Shown here: in pieces, positions 1 through 7,419 of the stretch | How the letters are laid out: each line of letters starts with the position of its first letter | How positions within the stretch are numbered: the first letter of the stretch is position 1 | NCBI GenBank assembly: GCA_002408185.1 | Contig: DHQV01000018.1 | Location: forward strand, 5,567-24,350 | Length of the DNA stretch: 18,784 nucleotides | Origin: Deltaproteobacteria bacterium UBA5329 | GTDB lineage: Bacteria; Desulfobacterota; Syntrophorhabdia; Syntrophorhabdales; Syntrophorhabdaceae | Direction: 5' to 3' | Notes under the pieces: generated by a model | The model's input: only the letters and a program-made list of their open reading frames with translations | What the model was told of the DNA's origin: nothing | The model's database searches: none | Translations under genes and position numbers: made by a program

Positions 1-1
1 C

Positions 2-709
2 CATGAGACAAAGTTGATCGATCGGGAGCGGCTTGCCGGCGGCGTTGCGGTATTCAGATTTGAGAAACCTGAGGGTTTTCAGTTTATCGCCGGACAGTGG
101 TGTCTTCTTACGGTTCCCGCTATGGGATTCGAAGACGATCGGGGGTTGCGGCGTCCCTTGAGCATTGCATCGTCGCCTCTGGAGAAACATCTTCTCTTTG
201 CGACGAAACTGAGCGAGAGCGCTTTCAAGCGCACCATGGCCGAGATTGAGCCGGGGACCGCAATTACCCTTGGGTCGCCCATGGGGGCCCTCGTCCTTCC
301 AGAGCAAACCACGACTCCACTGGTCTTCCTTGCGGGCGGCATCGGGATCACCCTGTTTCGGTCAATGTGCCGGTATGCGGCGGATGCGAAGACGGGACAT
401 GCGATAACCCTCTTTTATTCGAGCAGATCGCCAGAAGAAACGCCGTTCCTCGAGGAACTGCTGCGTATACCTCAGCAGAATGAGAGGCTTGCCGTGGTCG
501 TCACCATGACCCGGGCCCCGGAGGACTGGACCGGCCTTCGGGGACGTCTCGATGCGCAGACCATAAAAGAGCACTGCCCGGTCTGGGAAAAGGCCGTCTA
601 CTACGTCGCGGGACCGCCTGTCATGGCGGACGCGATGAAACAGACGCTCGCCACCATGAATGTTCCTGCAGACCGGATCAAGGTGGAACTGTTTGCCGGA
701 GCGCAGTAG
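2..709 (+). CDS. FNR-type FAD/NAD(P)H oxidoreductase, 5'-truncated by the window edge
   Basis: This is a flavin reductase module of the ferredoxin-NADP reductase superfamily, which moves electrons between NAD(P)H and a partner through FAD. The frame is open to base 2, reading HETK before the TTG at 14, so the true start probably lies outside the window and TTG14 is not a convincing start. The sequence shows the FAD-binding RPLSIASSP motif, then the nucleotide-binding LAGGIGITLFRSM loop, then VAGPPVMADAM, and ends ELFAG. No 2Fe-2S or other electron-carrier domain follows, so this is a stand-alone reductase module whose partner is unknown. One oddity is Leu where most relatives have Pro in GGIGITP. 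It converges on the exopolysaccharide operon and is probably unrelated to it. The family is clear; the physiological substrate is not. Confidence 0.85.
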   Translation, partial: HETKLIDRERLAGGVAVFRFEKPEGFQFIAGQWCLLTVPAMGFEDDRGLRRPLSIASSPLEKHLLFATKLSESAFKRTMAEIEPGTAITLGSPMGALVLPEQTTTPLVFLAGGIGITLFRSMCRYAADAKTGHAITLFYSSRSPEETPFLEELLRIPQQNERLAVVVTMTRAPEDWTGLRGRLDAQTIKEHCPVWEKAVYYVAGPPVMADAMKQTLATMNVPADRIKVELFAGAQ

Positions 710-745
710 GCGGTTACCCGCGCGCATGCGACGGGTGGCGGCCTA
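707..745. terminator. Symmetric two-stem hairpin between convergent genes
   Basis: The outer arms TAGGC (707-711) and GCCTA (741-745) and the inner arms ACCCG (716-720) and CGGGT (732-736) pair around symmetric 4-nt internal loops. The apical 11-nt loop contains the palindrome CGCATGCG. The outer arms contain the TAG stop codons of both flanking genes. There is no T-run on either side, so intrinsic termination is unproven. It may instead be a bidirectional 3'-end structure. Confidence 0.4.
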
Positions 746-2848
746 GAAGTTTATGATGAGCCTGCTTCCTACCTGGTAATACCGGGAGGCGCCGGAGGAA
801 CTCATAGCGTAATCTCCAGCCTCAAAATTTGCTTCCGCCGCGAAATGCCGGGAAAAGCGGTATCCCATCATACCGGCAAATCCCCCGATGGCACTGTTGT
901 TTCCTTCCTCATACCGCGTATACGTCTGGTAACCGATATAAGGCTCGGCATAACCGTAGAAACGCCCGCGTTCAAAGAAAATATTGGCGAAAAGAATATG
1001 GGACAGGAAATTGTTGGGATCGAAGTATCCATTTAAAGTTTGTTTATCGAAATCAAGATATCTGGCGCGGTACCCGACGGCGATGGATACCGGTCTCCGT
1101 AAAAAGAGATAGCTTATGGAACCCATAAGATCGTGGGCGTAATTGTTATCGGAATAGTCCCGGTAACTGTAATTGCCCCACACGGAAATGCGGTCTGTGG
1201 GACGGTAGTGTATGTACATCGAATAGTTGGTTGCGCGAATGCGGTTCTCCATGACCTCCGCCGTATCGGTCAGCGCGTCGTAGCCCACCCGACCCCCGAT
1301 GCTCCCGTCGGGGATATCGATATCGCCCCGGACGCTCCAGGAAACCGTGCGGCCCTGATCGGCAAGCCCGATGCTTCCGCCCAGCCCGCCGTAAAAGGGC
1401 ATCCTTGAATATGTCGAGAGGATGACATTATCGGTCGAGCTGTGGAAATCCGGACTGTCGGCGTCGATATGGACGTAGTCAAGGCTCGTCTGCCAGTTGC
1501 CAAACCAGACTGTCCCTGTGGCGAAATAACGCCACACATCATTATCATCGGTATCGTGGTAATATGAGAAACCCGGGGCGACAGACGGCCTGAATTTTAT
1601 ATTCCTCAGATCCTTCAATTCGGCGAGGCTTTTCTCTTGGTAGGGGTAGCCTGGTTTCAAAAGGGGAATCGTCCGGTCCGTGCCGATGCGATCATTGCTG
1701 AGAAGATATGCGTACGTGAGGCCTTCGTAAACGTCATAATCAGGCTGTTTATTGATGAGTTCCCGATAGAGGTCTGTCGCTGGCCGGTAATTTCTCTTCA
1801 TCCGCAAGCCATTGGCCCGGACGAGCAAAGCGTCGCGGTTGCCGCTTTCGACAGCCAGGACCTTATCGATCTCCTCGAGTGCGGCATCGAATTCGCCTGA
1901 CCAGAGCAAAACCCTGGCGAGTTGAATGCGCGCCCGTATCAACGATGGGTTTTCTGCAAGGATCGCAGAGAGCCGCTTCCGGGCTTCTTCGAGACTGCCT
2001 GCCCAGGACATCACGGTCGCCATCTGAAGCTGTTCCTCCGCCGAAAAAGCTTTTGAAAGTGAAAGGGCGATCATGTATTGCTCGGCGGCAGCCTTATGCT
2101 TCCCTTCCTCCATGAGCTGGTTCCCTTTCTCCAGCGTTTGACGAGCCGCTTCATCCTGAGTGAGGGTCCTGGGTTTTTCGGCCTGATCGATGGCGGCTTT
2201 CAAATTTTCGATCTCTTGATGCTGATAGGGGAACGTCGGGGCAAGAAGTCCTATATTGCGTTGCGCTTCGGCCACATTGCCCGACGCCAGGTAGGCTGAG
2301 GCGAGGCCGTGCCGGGCCTGGAAATCTTCCCCCTGTCTCAAAACATCCTCGTAGATAGAGATAGCTTTGGGAAAATCCCTTCCTACTCTGAAAATGTCAG
2401 CCTTAAGAATAAGAGCGTCACGGTCTGTCGGCTTTTGCCGGAGTGCTTCGTCAGCCTGGGTAAGTGCCTCGTCCATATCTTCCTGCCAGAAGAGCACCCG
2501 TCCTAGCTGGACGCGGGCTTTTATAAACCCGGGGTCTTTGTCGAGAAGTGCCTTCAGCTCACGTTGCGACAGGTCAAAGTTGCCTGCCCATGCCAACACT
2601 TTTGCCATATCGAGACGATCGTAGTTGGAAAAAGCGTCCGGGGTTGACAGTGCTTTAGCGTAAAATTCAGCCGCCTTGACATAGTTCGATTCTCGGGCGT
2701 ATCGATCCCCCTGTTCCTTAATTTTAATGGCTTCATCGATCGGCAGGGCAAAAACTATTGCGGATGTCCCGAATGGCGATATCATAAATGCAAGGAAAGC
2801 GAGAAAAAGTACGCTGCAATAAGTCAATGTATGGTTTTTACCTGCCAT
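743..2848 (-). CDS. TPR scaffold fused to YaiO-like outer-membrane beta-barrel (polysaccharide export pore)
   Basis: This 701-residue protein most likely exports an exopolysaccharide across the outer membrane, as PgaA and PelB do. Residues 1-34 form a signal peptide with a long hydrophobic core, cleaved around FALP. Residues 40-420 are TPR helices arranged as two homologous blocks (about 45-222 and 240-417). Residues 420-701 are alternating aromatic-rich beta strands typical of a YaiO-type barrel. The last residue is Phe (LIINF), the usual BAM recognition end. The start ATG overlaps the deacetylase stop as TAATG, with GGGTG five bases upstream, so translation is probably coupled. It is the last gene of the operon. 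The TPR part would face the periplasm and could guide the polymer or hold the deacetylase. The fold and location are well supported; the substrate is inferred from the operon. Confidence 0.85.
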   Translation of the reverse strand: MAGKNHTLTYCSVLFLAFLAFMISPFGTSAIVFALPIDEAIKIKEQGDRYARESNYVKAAEFYAKALSTPDAFSNYDRLDMAKVLAWAGNFDLSQRELKALLDKDPGFIKARVQLGRVLFWQEDMDEALTQADEALRQKPTDRDALILKADIFRVGRDFPKAISIYEDVLRQGEDFQARHGLASAYLASGNVAEAQRNIGLLAPTFPYQHQEIENLKAAIDQAEKPRTLTQDEAARQTLEKGNQLMEEGKHKAAAEQYMIALSLSKAFSAEEQLQMATVMSWAGSLEEARKRLSAILAENPSLIRARIQLARVLLWSGEFDAALEEIDKVLAVESGNRDALLVRANGLRMKRNYRPATDLYRELINKQPDYDVYEGLTYAYLLSNDRIGTDRTIPLLKPGYPYQEKSLAELKDLRNIKFRPSVAPGFSYYHDTDDNDVWRYFATGTVWFGNWQTSLDYVHIDADSPDFHSSTDNVILSTYSRMPFYGGLGGSIGLADQGRTVSWSVRGDIDIPDGSIGGRVGYDALTDTAEVMENRIRATNYSMYIHYRPTDRISVWGNYSYRDYSDNNYAHDLMGSISYLFLRRPVSIAVGYRARYLDFDKQTLNGYFDPNNFLSHILFANIFFERGRFYGYAEPYIGYQTYTRYEEGNNSAIGGFAGMMGYRFSRHFAAEANFEAGDYAMSSSGASRYYQVGSRLIINF
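1598..2131 (-). repeat. TPR block 2 of an internal gene duplication
   Basis: This is the second copy of the block at 2183-2716, 585 bases downstream in the direction of transcription. It leads straight into the barrel domain. A 17-residue linker, AEKPRTLTQDEAARQTL, separates the two copies. The protein sequences have diverged, so this is an old duplication and not a recent DNA repeat. Confidence 0.85.
2183..2716 (-). repeat. TPR block 1 of an internal gene duplication
   Basis: This encodes residues about 45-222 of the barrel protein. It aligns without gaps to residues 240-417, with a constant 195-residue offset. Matched landmarks are AWAG/SWAG, ARVQLGRVLFW/ARIQLARVLLW, RDALI/RDALL and FPYQ/YPYQ. 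By hand I count about 64 identities in 176 positions. Confidence 0.85.
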
Positions 2849-3618
2849 TATTTCACCCCTATCTTAGCTCGAAACTGCAATAATTTGTCGGTACTCATGA
2901 TATGAATACGAGGGATCTCCATGGTATTTCCCGATCTCTGGTAAATTCCCGGGTTTGATGTCAGCATATAACGGAATCCGGCTTTTTGGGCGATCGCTAT
3001 GCTGTTGCCGTCATATAGTCCGTAAGGCCAGGCGATTATATCCGACGGCTTTCCAATTTGTTTCGTGATCTCAGTCTGGAACCGGCTCAGGTCTTCTAGG
3101 AGGCGATCACTGGAGGCGCCGAGCGCTCCGCGATGTTCTAAATTATGGAGACGGTCCATGTGGCATCCAAGGCTGACAAGCCCGGTGGATGCAAGGTAGC
3201 GGTATTCATCCCAACTTATCGGAGTACGATAGAATTTTTCCGAAAGATAAGCACCGGTATATTGTCCTATAATATTGATGGTTGCCTTAAAACCGTACAT
3301 TTCAAGGAAAGGAAAGGCATAGGGAATGAATGAGGCATAGCCGTCGTCGAACGTGATGATAACAGCCCGTTCCGGCAATTTATCCTTTTCCAGGTCCGAA
3401 AATGAGATGGCCCGGTACCCATTCTGGTAAAGCCACTCCATCTGCGATGCAAAGATCCGGGGCGGCAGGCTATACTCATCAACAACATCGTAGGACACAT
3501 CATGATACATCAGTACCGGTATGAAAATATTTCTCGGGGAATCCTTGGCAAAAGACGGCTTCGGAATTATCAGGGCCATTGCCAGTATCTGTAAAAAATT
3601 TCGCCGCGTTATTCCCAT
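2848..3618 (-). CDS. Tat-exported CE4-family polysaccharide deacetylase (PgaB/IcaB-like)
   Basis: This enzyme probably removes N-acetyl groups from the polymer in the periplasm; the product has 256 residues. Its N terminus TRRNFLQ plus a hydrophobic stretch ending PSFA fits a twin-arginine signal. CE4 motifs are all present: MYHDV (37-41), TFDDGY (89-94, catalytic and metal-binding Asp pair), H153 and H158 in CHMDRLH, and AWPYG (196-200). The four-residue spacing between the two metal-ligand His matches PgaB and IcaB, not the usual HxxxH of chitin or peptidoglycan deacetylases. I chose ATG3618 over TTG3621 because it has GGAG eight bases upstream and overlaps the previous stop as TGATG. It is only the deacetylase module; PgaB carries an added hydrolase domain, here supplied by the upstream gene. 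Family certain, substrate inferred. Confidence 0.88.
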   Translation of the reverse strand: MGITRRNFLQILAMALIIPKPSFAKDSPRNIFIPVLMYHDVSYDVVDEYSLPPRIFASQMEWLYQNGYRAISFSDLEKDKLPERAVIITFDDGYASFIPYAFPFLEMYGFKATINIIGQYTGAYLSEKFYRTPISWDEYRYLASTGLVSLGCHMDRLHNLEHRGALGASSDRLLEDLSRFQTEITKQIGKPSDIIAWPYGLYDGNSIAIAQKAGFRYMLTSNPGIYQRSGNTMEIPRIHIMSTDKLLQFRAKIGVK

Positions 3619-6020
3619 CAACCAAGCTCCGCCAGGTAATTTTTGTATATGGTGAGACTTCTTTTTTCATAAAAGTGATACAGGGGAACGTTCCATTCTT
3701 TCCATGCATACGTGCGGATAACGTGCCGTTCCATGACTCTTGGCAGAATATCCGTCGCATTATGGCTTTTACCCGTAGCCGCGGCCATGAATCCCCTTCC
3801 TTCCGGTTTTAAGGAAAATGCGAGAAATCGAAAACCTTCCGTTTGGCAGGTGAGTTTCCCTCCCTGTTTCCAGTAGACCGTTCTTGAGCTGGGATCGGTG
3901 ACCATCAAAAGTCCCCAGGGGATCCGCAATTCGATCAGATTGCCTGCAACATGGAAATCGGCAAGCGAGTTATATTCGGGATCTTTAGGGTTCAACGATC
4001 CATGTCTTAGGGCACTCATGGAAAATATTCTGGCCGGGTAAAATTTTTTCTTATCCTTGCTCATGCGGCGCCTGTTAACCAGGTTATCCATAAGCACCCA
4101 ACCGCCATCCCGCGAAGGCTGGGGCCAGATATCCTTTCTCGGATCGTTGAGGTGCCTGTCGTAGTTTGCGCAGACCAGGATACGACTGGTTTGCGGGCCT
4201 GTCAGATGGATGAGAAATTTAAGGCCAACCGGGCTTATTATACCCAGGTTGAAGGGAAGCAGAAATTCACCCGTATTCGGGTCGCATGTGTCAATACCAA
4301 TGATGTAATGGCCTTGTGCGAAATTAACAGCCTCGAATGTTGTCAGGGCCAGGTAAAGAAATCCTTCGTCATGCTGGACAGCGAGCGACTGCAGGCCGCG
4401 CGCTCCATTTGCTCCATCCGGGAATCGGACTGCGGGCGCCCCGCTATTATTGTAGAGAACGGTGGCGTCCCGCCATTCGGACCGGTCGCCTGCAAGGCTG
4501 ACCTTTTTTCCAGGATAATGCGGATATGCAGCGATCAGGCCATACGCCTGCTCGGCATCCTGGAAATTCAGCCACAAGACATTCCGGTCGGCGGGGAGTT
4601 CATATTGAGAGAATAGCCAGACATGCTTGAACCACTCGTCGAACCAGCTGAAAAGGATGCCACCTGCCATTCCTGTTTCGTGAATGGCCTTTATCATTTC
4701 CCCGTTGATCCTGCCCTGTTCGCTTTCGTCATGTCCGCCGTGATGCCAGCCGCGGCTGTGCCAGTGGGCAATGTCCCTGCTGCCGGGAACACCGAATTCC
4801 GCTATGAGGACAGGCTGTTTTCCATGATGTGATTTCAGGAGGCCGAGGTAAGCGCTGTATGGTTTTTCACGGTCGAGAAAATCGTTGCTCATAAAATCGG
4901 GGTGATAGGGATAAACATGGTATGAGGCAAAAAAGCCATTCCCCTTTTTTACTGTAATTTTTGCAGTATCGAGACTTTCTACGTCTTCGCTGATGAAGCA
5001 ATCCGGCCGTTTCGCTGTATGCCGTTGTCCATCCGGTTCGTAAGCTGATTCCGATGGATGGACCAGAGGATCGAGCGGAGGCCAGTTAACGGTTGAAACA
5101 GGGTGGGTGATGCCGTATTTTTTGTCCTCATAAATGAGCAATTCTTCCAGCATGGTATAGATCCAGAGTTCAAAGGGTGTTGCTCCCGAGATAGATAGAA
5201 ATGTGCCGCTGGAAGAAGTTCGGGCCTGTTTTTTAAGTTCGTTATAAGCCCCGACAGTACAGCTTTCCCATTCGCTGCCGAAAAGAAATCCCAGGGTGAG
5301 ATGCGATACGTCATATTTATAGGAACCGTGAGGATGGCCGGCTTTTTCGGGAAGGACCGCATCACCAAAAATGATGTTGACCGCATCGCTGATCTGCCCG
5401 CGCACGTAGTGAAGAAAGCGGCCGCCCGAAAAATTATTGTCTTCCGGCGGTTCGATCCAGATTCCCTGGATCAGGTAAAGAGATCGGCCCGATTCGTTAA
5501 AAGCGGCCAGGGCTTCATAGAAGGAGGGCGATTGGAGAGTATAAATTCTTATGGTATTGAATCCGGCAGCCGCCATCTGCTCAAACCATCGCCTGTACTG
5601 CTTTTTGCCAATGGGATATTCACCGGGGTAATAGCCGGGAACGGCAAGGCCCAGGTTTATGCCCTTTACAAAAAAGGGTTGCCATGTTTTCTGGAGACGA
5701 CGTTCGAAGATATTTGCACGTGTTCGAAAATTTGCATGGCGTTTTACAGGGTAATTAGCTCTGGCCGCAGCTAGGTGCTCTTCGATTTTTTTTACGACGG
5801 ACGATGCCCGGGGGTGTTTCGGGTCGAGGCCAAGGGCTTTATACCCCGCCCAGCGTGCTGTTGCCAATTCTTCGAGCCCGAGATATGCCAAAGCCAGACC
5901 GGTCCACGCATCGACGCTTTTCGTCTCATCAATGGCCCGTCGAAAAATGTTGACCGCTTCCTGGAAATCGCCCTTGTTCAGGGCTAAATTTCCCAATGCT
6001 TCATGCTGCATCGACGACAT
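3618..6020 (-). CDS. TPR - TIM-barrel glycoside hydrolase - CBM9-like protein, no export signal
   Basis: This product of about 800 residues has three parts. Residues about 5-90 are TPR helices. Residues about 115-490 look like a clan GH-A style TIM barrel: KGINLGLAVPGYYPGEYPIG opens it, GFNTIRIYTLQ follows, GSEWES (Glu250) is a candidate acid/base on strand 4, LIAEFG (Glu408) a candidate nucleophile on strand 7, and FSWFDEWF fits strand 8. Residues about 505-800 resemble a CBM9-like beta sandwich (AGDRSEW, GFLYLAL, ELRIPW). It may trim, release or transglycosylate the polymer. No signal peptide or membrane segment is visible. ATG6020 (AGGAGG three bases upstream) or ATG6011 (twelve bases) is the likely start; an in-frame codon at 6059 would overlap the glycosyltransferase gene further. 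The exact GH family is not assigned, and the catalytic residues are inferred. Confidence 0.72.
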   Translation of the reverse strand: MSSMQHEALGNLALNKGDFQEAVNIFRRAIDETKSVDAWTGLALAYLGLEELATARWAGYKALGLDPKHPRASSVVKKIEEHLAAARANYPVKRHANFRTRANIFERRLQKTWQPFFVKGINLGLAVPGYYPGEYPIGKKQYRRWFEQMAAAGFNTIRIYTLQSPSFYEALAAFNESGRSLYLIQGIWIEPPEDNNFSGGRFLHYVRGQISDAVNIIFGDAVLPEKAGHPHGSYKYDVSHLTLGFLFGSEWESCTVGAYNELKKQARTSSSGTFLSISGATPFELWIYTMLEELLIYEDKKYGITHPVSTVNWPPLDPLVHPSESAYEPDGQRHTAKRPDCFISEDVESLDTAKITVKKGNGFFASYHVYPYHPDFMSNDFLDREKPYSAYLGLLKSHHGKQPVLIAEFGVPGSRDIAHWHSRGWHHGGHDESEQGRINGEMIKAIHETGMAGGILFSWFDEWFKHVWLFSQYELPADRNVLWLNFQDAEQAYGLIAAYPHYPGKKVSLAGDRSEWRDATVLYNNSGAPAVRFPDGANGARGLQSLAVQHDEGFLYLALTTFEAVNFAQGHYIIGIDTCDPNTGEFLLPFNLGIISPVGLKFLIHLTGPQTSRILVCANYDRHLNDPRKDIWPQPSRDGGWVLMDNLVNRRRMSKDKKKFYPARIFSMSALRHGSLNPKDPEYNSLADFHVAGNLIELRIPWGLLMVTDPSSRTVYWKQGGKLTCQTEGFRFLAFSLKPEGRGFMAAATGKSHNATDILPRVMERHVIRTYAWKEWNVPLYHFYEKRSLTIYKNYLAELG

Positions 6021-7419
6021 TCTCCTCCTGACGATGATATTCCCACTTGGATTCACCAAATATATACTGTAAAAAAGCTTGAAAACGCCAGAAGGAATTT
6101 ATCTGGCGATATCCGAAATTTTCCAGGACACCGAAAAGGATCAGGGTAAAAAGATGTTCCCATGCGGGATAGCGTTTGTAGGTCATCTCTTCTAGAAATA
6201 TGCTGGCCAGGGAAAGGAATATACCGTAAAAGACCGCCACAAAGAGAAACAATATAAAGAATTTCAGGCTGATGATACCGCCGACAAAGGCGCCTATCAT
6301 TGCTGCATATCCAAAAACTTCCACCAGCGGGCTCAGCATTTCGGCAAAAAAGTAATAAGGCATGATGAGGACGCCAACCCTGCCGTAACGCGGGTTGAAG
6401 AGCATTGTTTTATACTTCATCATGGTCTGGATCAATCCCAAATGCCAGCGGCGGCGCTGCCTGGCGAGCTGCCGCAGTGTTTCGGGTACTTCTGTCCAGC
6501 ATATAGGGTCCGTTATAAAGCGAACGCTGTACGGTTTTTTCTGAAGACGCCGCTGTTTGTGAATTCGCACTACGATCTCCATGTCTTCGCAGACATTATT
6601 CGGGTCGAAACCGCCCACGTCCACAATGACCTGTTTTTGAAACATAGAAAAGGCACCCGAGAGGATCATAGTTCCTCGGATAGTGTCCAGCCCAACCCTT
6701 CCAAACAAAAATCCACGGAGATACTCGACGATTTGAAAGATCCCAATCGCTTTTCTGGGCAAAGCTATTTTTGTTATCCTGTTGTTTTCGATCTCGATCC
6801 CGTTCATGACCCGTACGACGCCACCGCAAGCCACTACGGGATCCGGGCTTTCCATAACGGCGGTCATGAGCCGCAGCAATGAATCCGGTTCCATGATCGT
6901 ATCTGCGTCAACGGAGCAGATGTACGGGCTGCGGGATGCGTTGACACCGCAATTCAAGGCATCGGATTTTCCACCTCGTTCCTTGTCTATGACCAGGAGG
7001 TTGGGGATATCCTTAGTATAGTAGAAACCGCGGACGGGTTCCGTCTTTAGGATGTTCCGGTAGACGAGATCGATCTTCCTGAGATTGTACCTGTCGATCA
7101 GGAGGTCCAGCGTATTGTCCGTAGAGCCGTCATTGATCACGATAGTTTCGGAGTCAGGGAAGTTGAGGTCCAGGGTCGATTGGATCGTTCGGAACAGGAT
7201 CTCTCCCTCGTTGAACGCAGGGATCAGGACCGATACGGGTGATGTCACCGTAGAAGATGCATTTTCACGAAGCGGCGCATACTTTATTTTTCGTATATGA
7301 AACGGGACCGAAATGGAGGCAATTGATACCAGAACAGTGTAAAGTACGTTTACGATGCCATAGAAAATGCCAACGAAATAATTAAAGCCGACTATGGCGA
7401 GAATGAGCATTGCCTTCAT
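6001..7419 (-). CDS. Processive family 2 glycosyltransferase, membrane-embedded polysaccharide synthase
   Basis: This 472-residue inner-membrane enzyme should polymerise a nucleotide-sugar donor and pass the chain through its own membrane segments. The family motifs are intact: VLIPAFNEGE (64-73), NDGS with Asp97, DAD (171-173), the catalytic-base motif CEDME (278-282) and QRRRW (321-325), the hallmark of processive synthases such as PgaC, HasA and BcsA. Hydrophobic segments lie at about 3-38 and in several stretches from about 349 to 440. No PilZ domain is present, so direct c-di-GMP control of this subunit is not evident. ATG7419 has AGGAGG four bases upstream and overlaps the HEAT gene stop as ATGA. 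The C-terminal tail (SFWRFQAFLQYIFG and beyond) differs from what I recall of PgaC. The sugar specificity cannot be read from the sequence. Confidence 0.9.
   Translation of the reverse strand: MKAMLILAIVGFNYFVGIFYGIVNVLYTVLVSIASISVPFHIRKIKYAPLRENASSTVTSPVSVLIPAFNEGEILFRTIQSTLDLNFPDSETIVINDGSTDNTLDLLIDRYNLRKIDLVYRNILKTEPVRGFYYTKDIPNLLVIDKERGGKSDALNCGVNASRSPYICSVDADTIMEPDSLLRLMTAVMESPDPVVACGGVVRVMNGIEIENNRITKIALPRKAIGIFQIVEYLRGFLFGRVGLDTIRGTMILSGAFSMFQKQVIVDVGGFDPNNVCEDMEIVVRIHKQRRLQKKPYSVRFITDPICWTEVPETLRQLARQRRRWHLGLIQTMMKYKTMLFNPRYGRVGVLIMPYYFFAEMLSPLVEVFGYAAMIGAFVGGIISLKFFILFLFVAVFYGIFLSLASIFLEEMTYKRYPAWEHLFTLILFGVLENFGYRQINSFWRFQAFLQYIFGESKWEYHRQEENVVDAA
6021..6030 (-). promoter_or_regulatory. 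Shine-Dalgarno inside the glycosyltransferase 3' end
   Basis: On the minus strand CAGGAGGAGA precedes ATG6020 and ATG6011. It lies in the last codons of the glycosyltransferase gene and encodes its QEE. Its spacing to the two ATGs (3 and 12 bases) is not ideal for either, so the start is undecided between them. Confidence 0.55.

Noticed and set aside
4152..4616. Plus-strand open frame of 154 codons
   Set aside because: It is antisense to the TPR-hydrolase gene, with no ribosome-binding site and no recognisable domain.
6001..7419. PilZ domain on the glycosyltransferase
   Set aside because: The C-terminal tail after the membrane segments is short, and no RxxxR or D/NxSxxG motif is visible.
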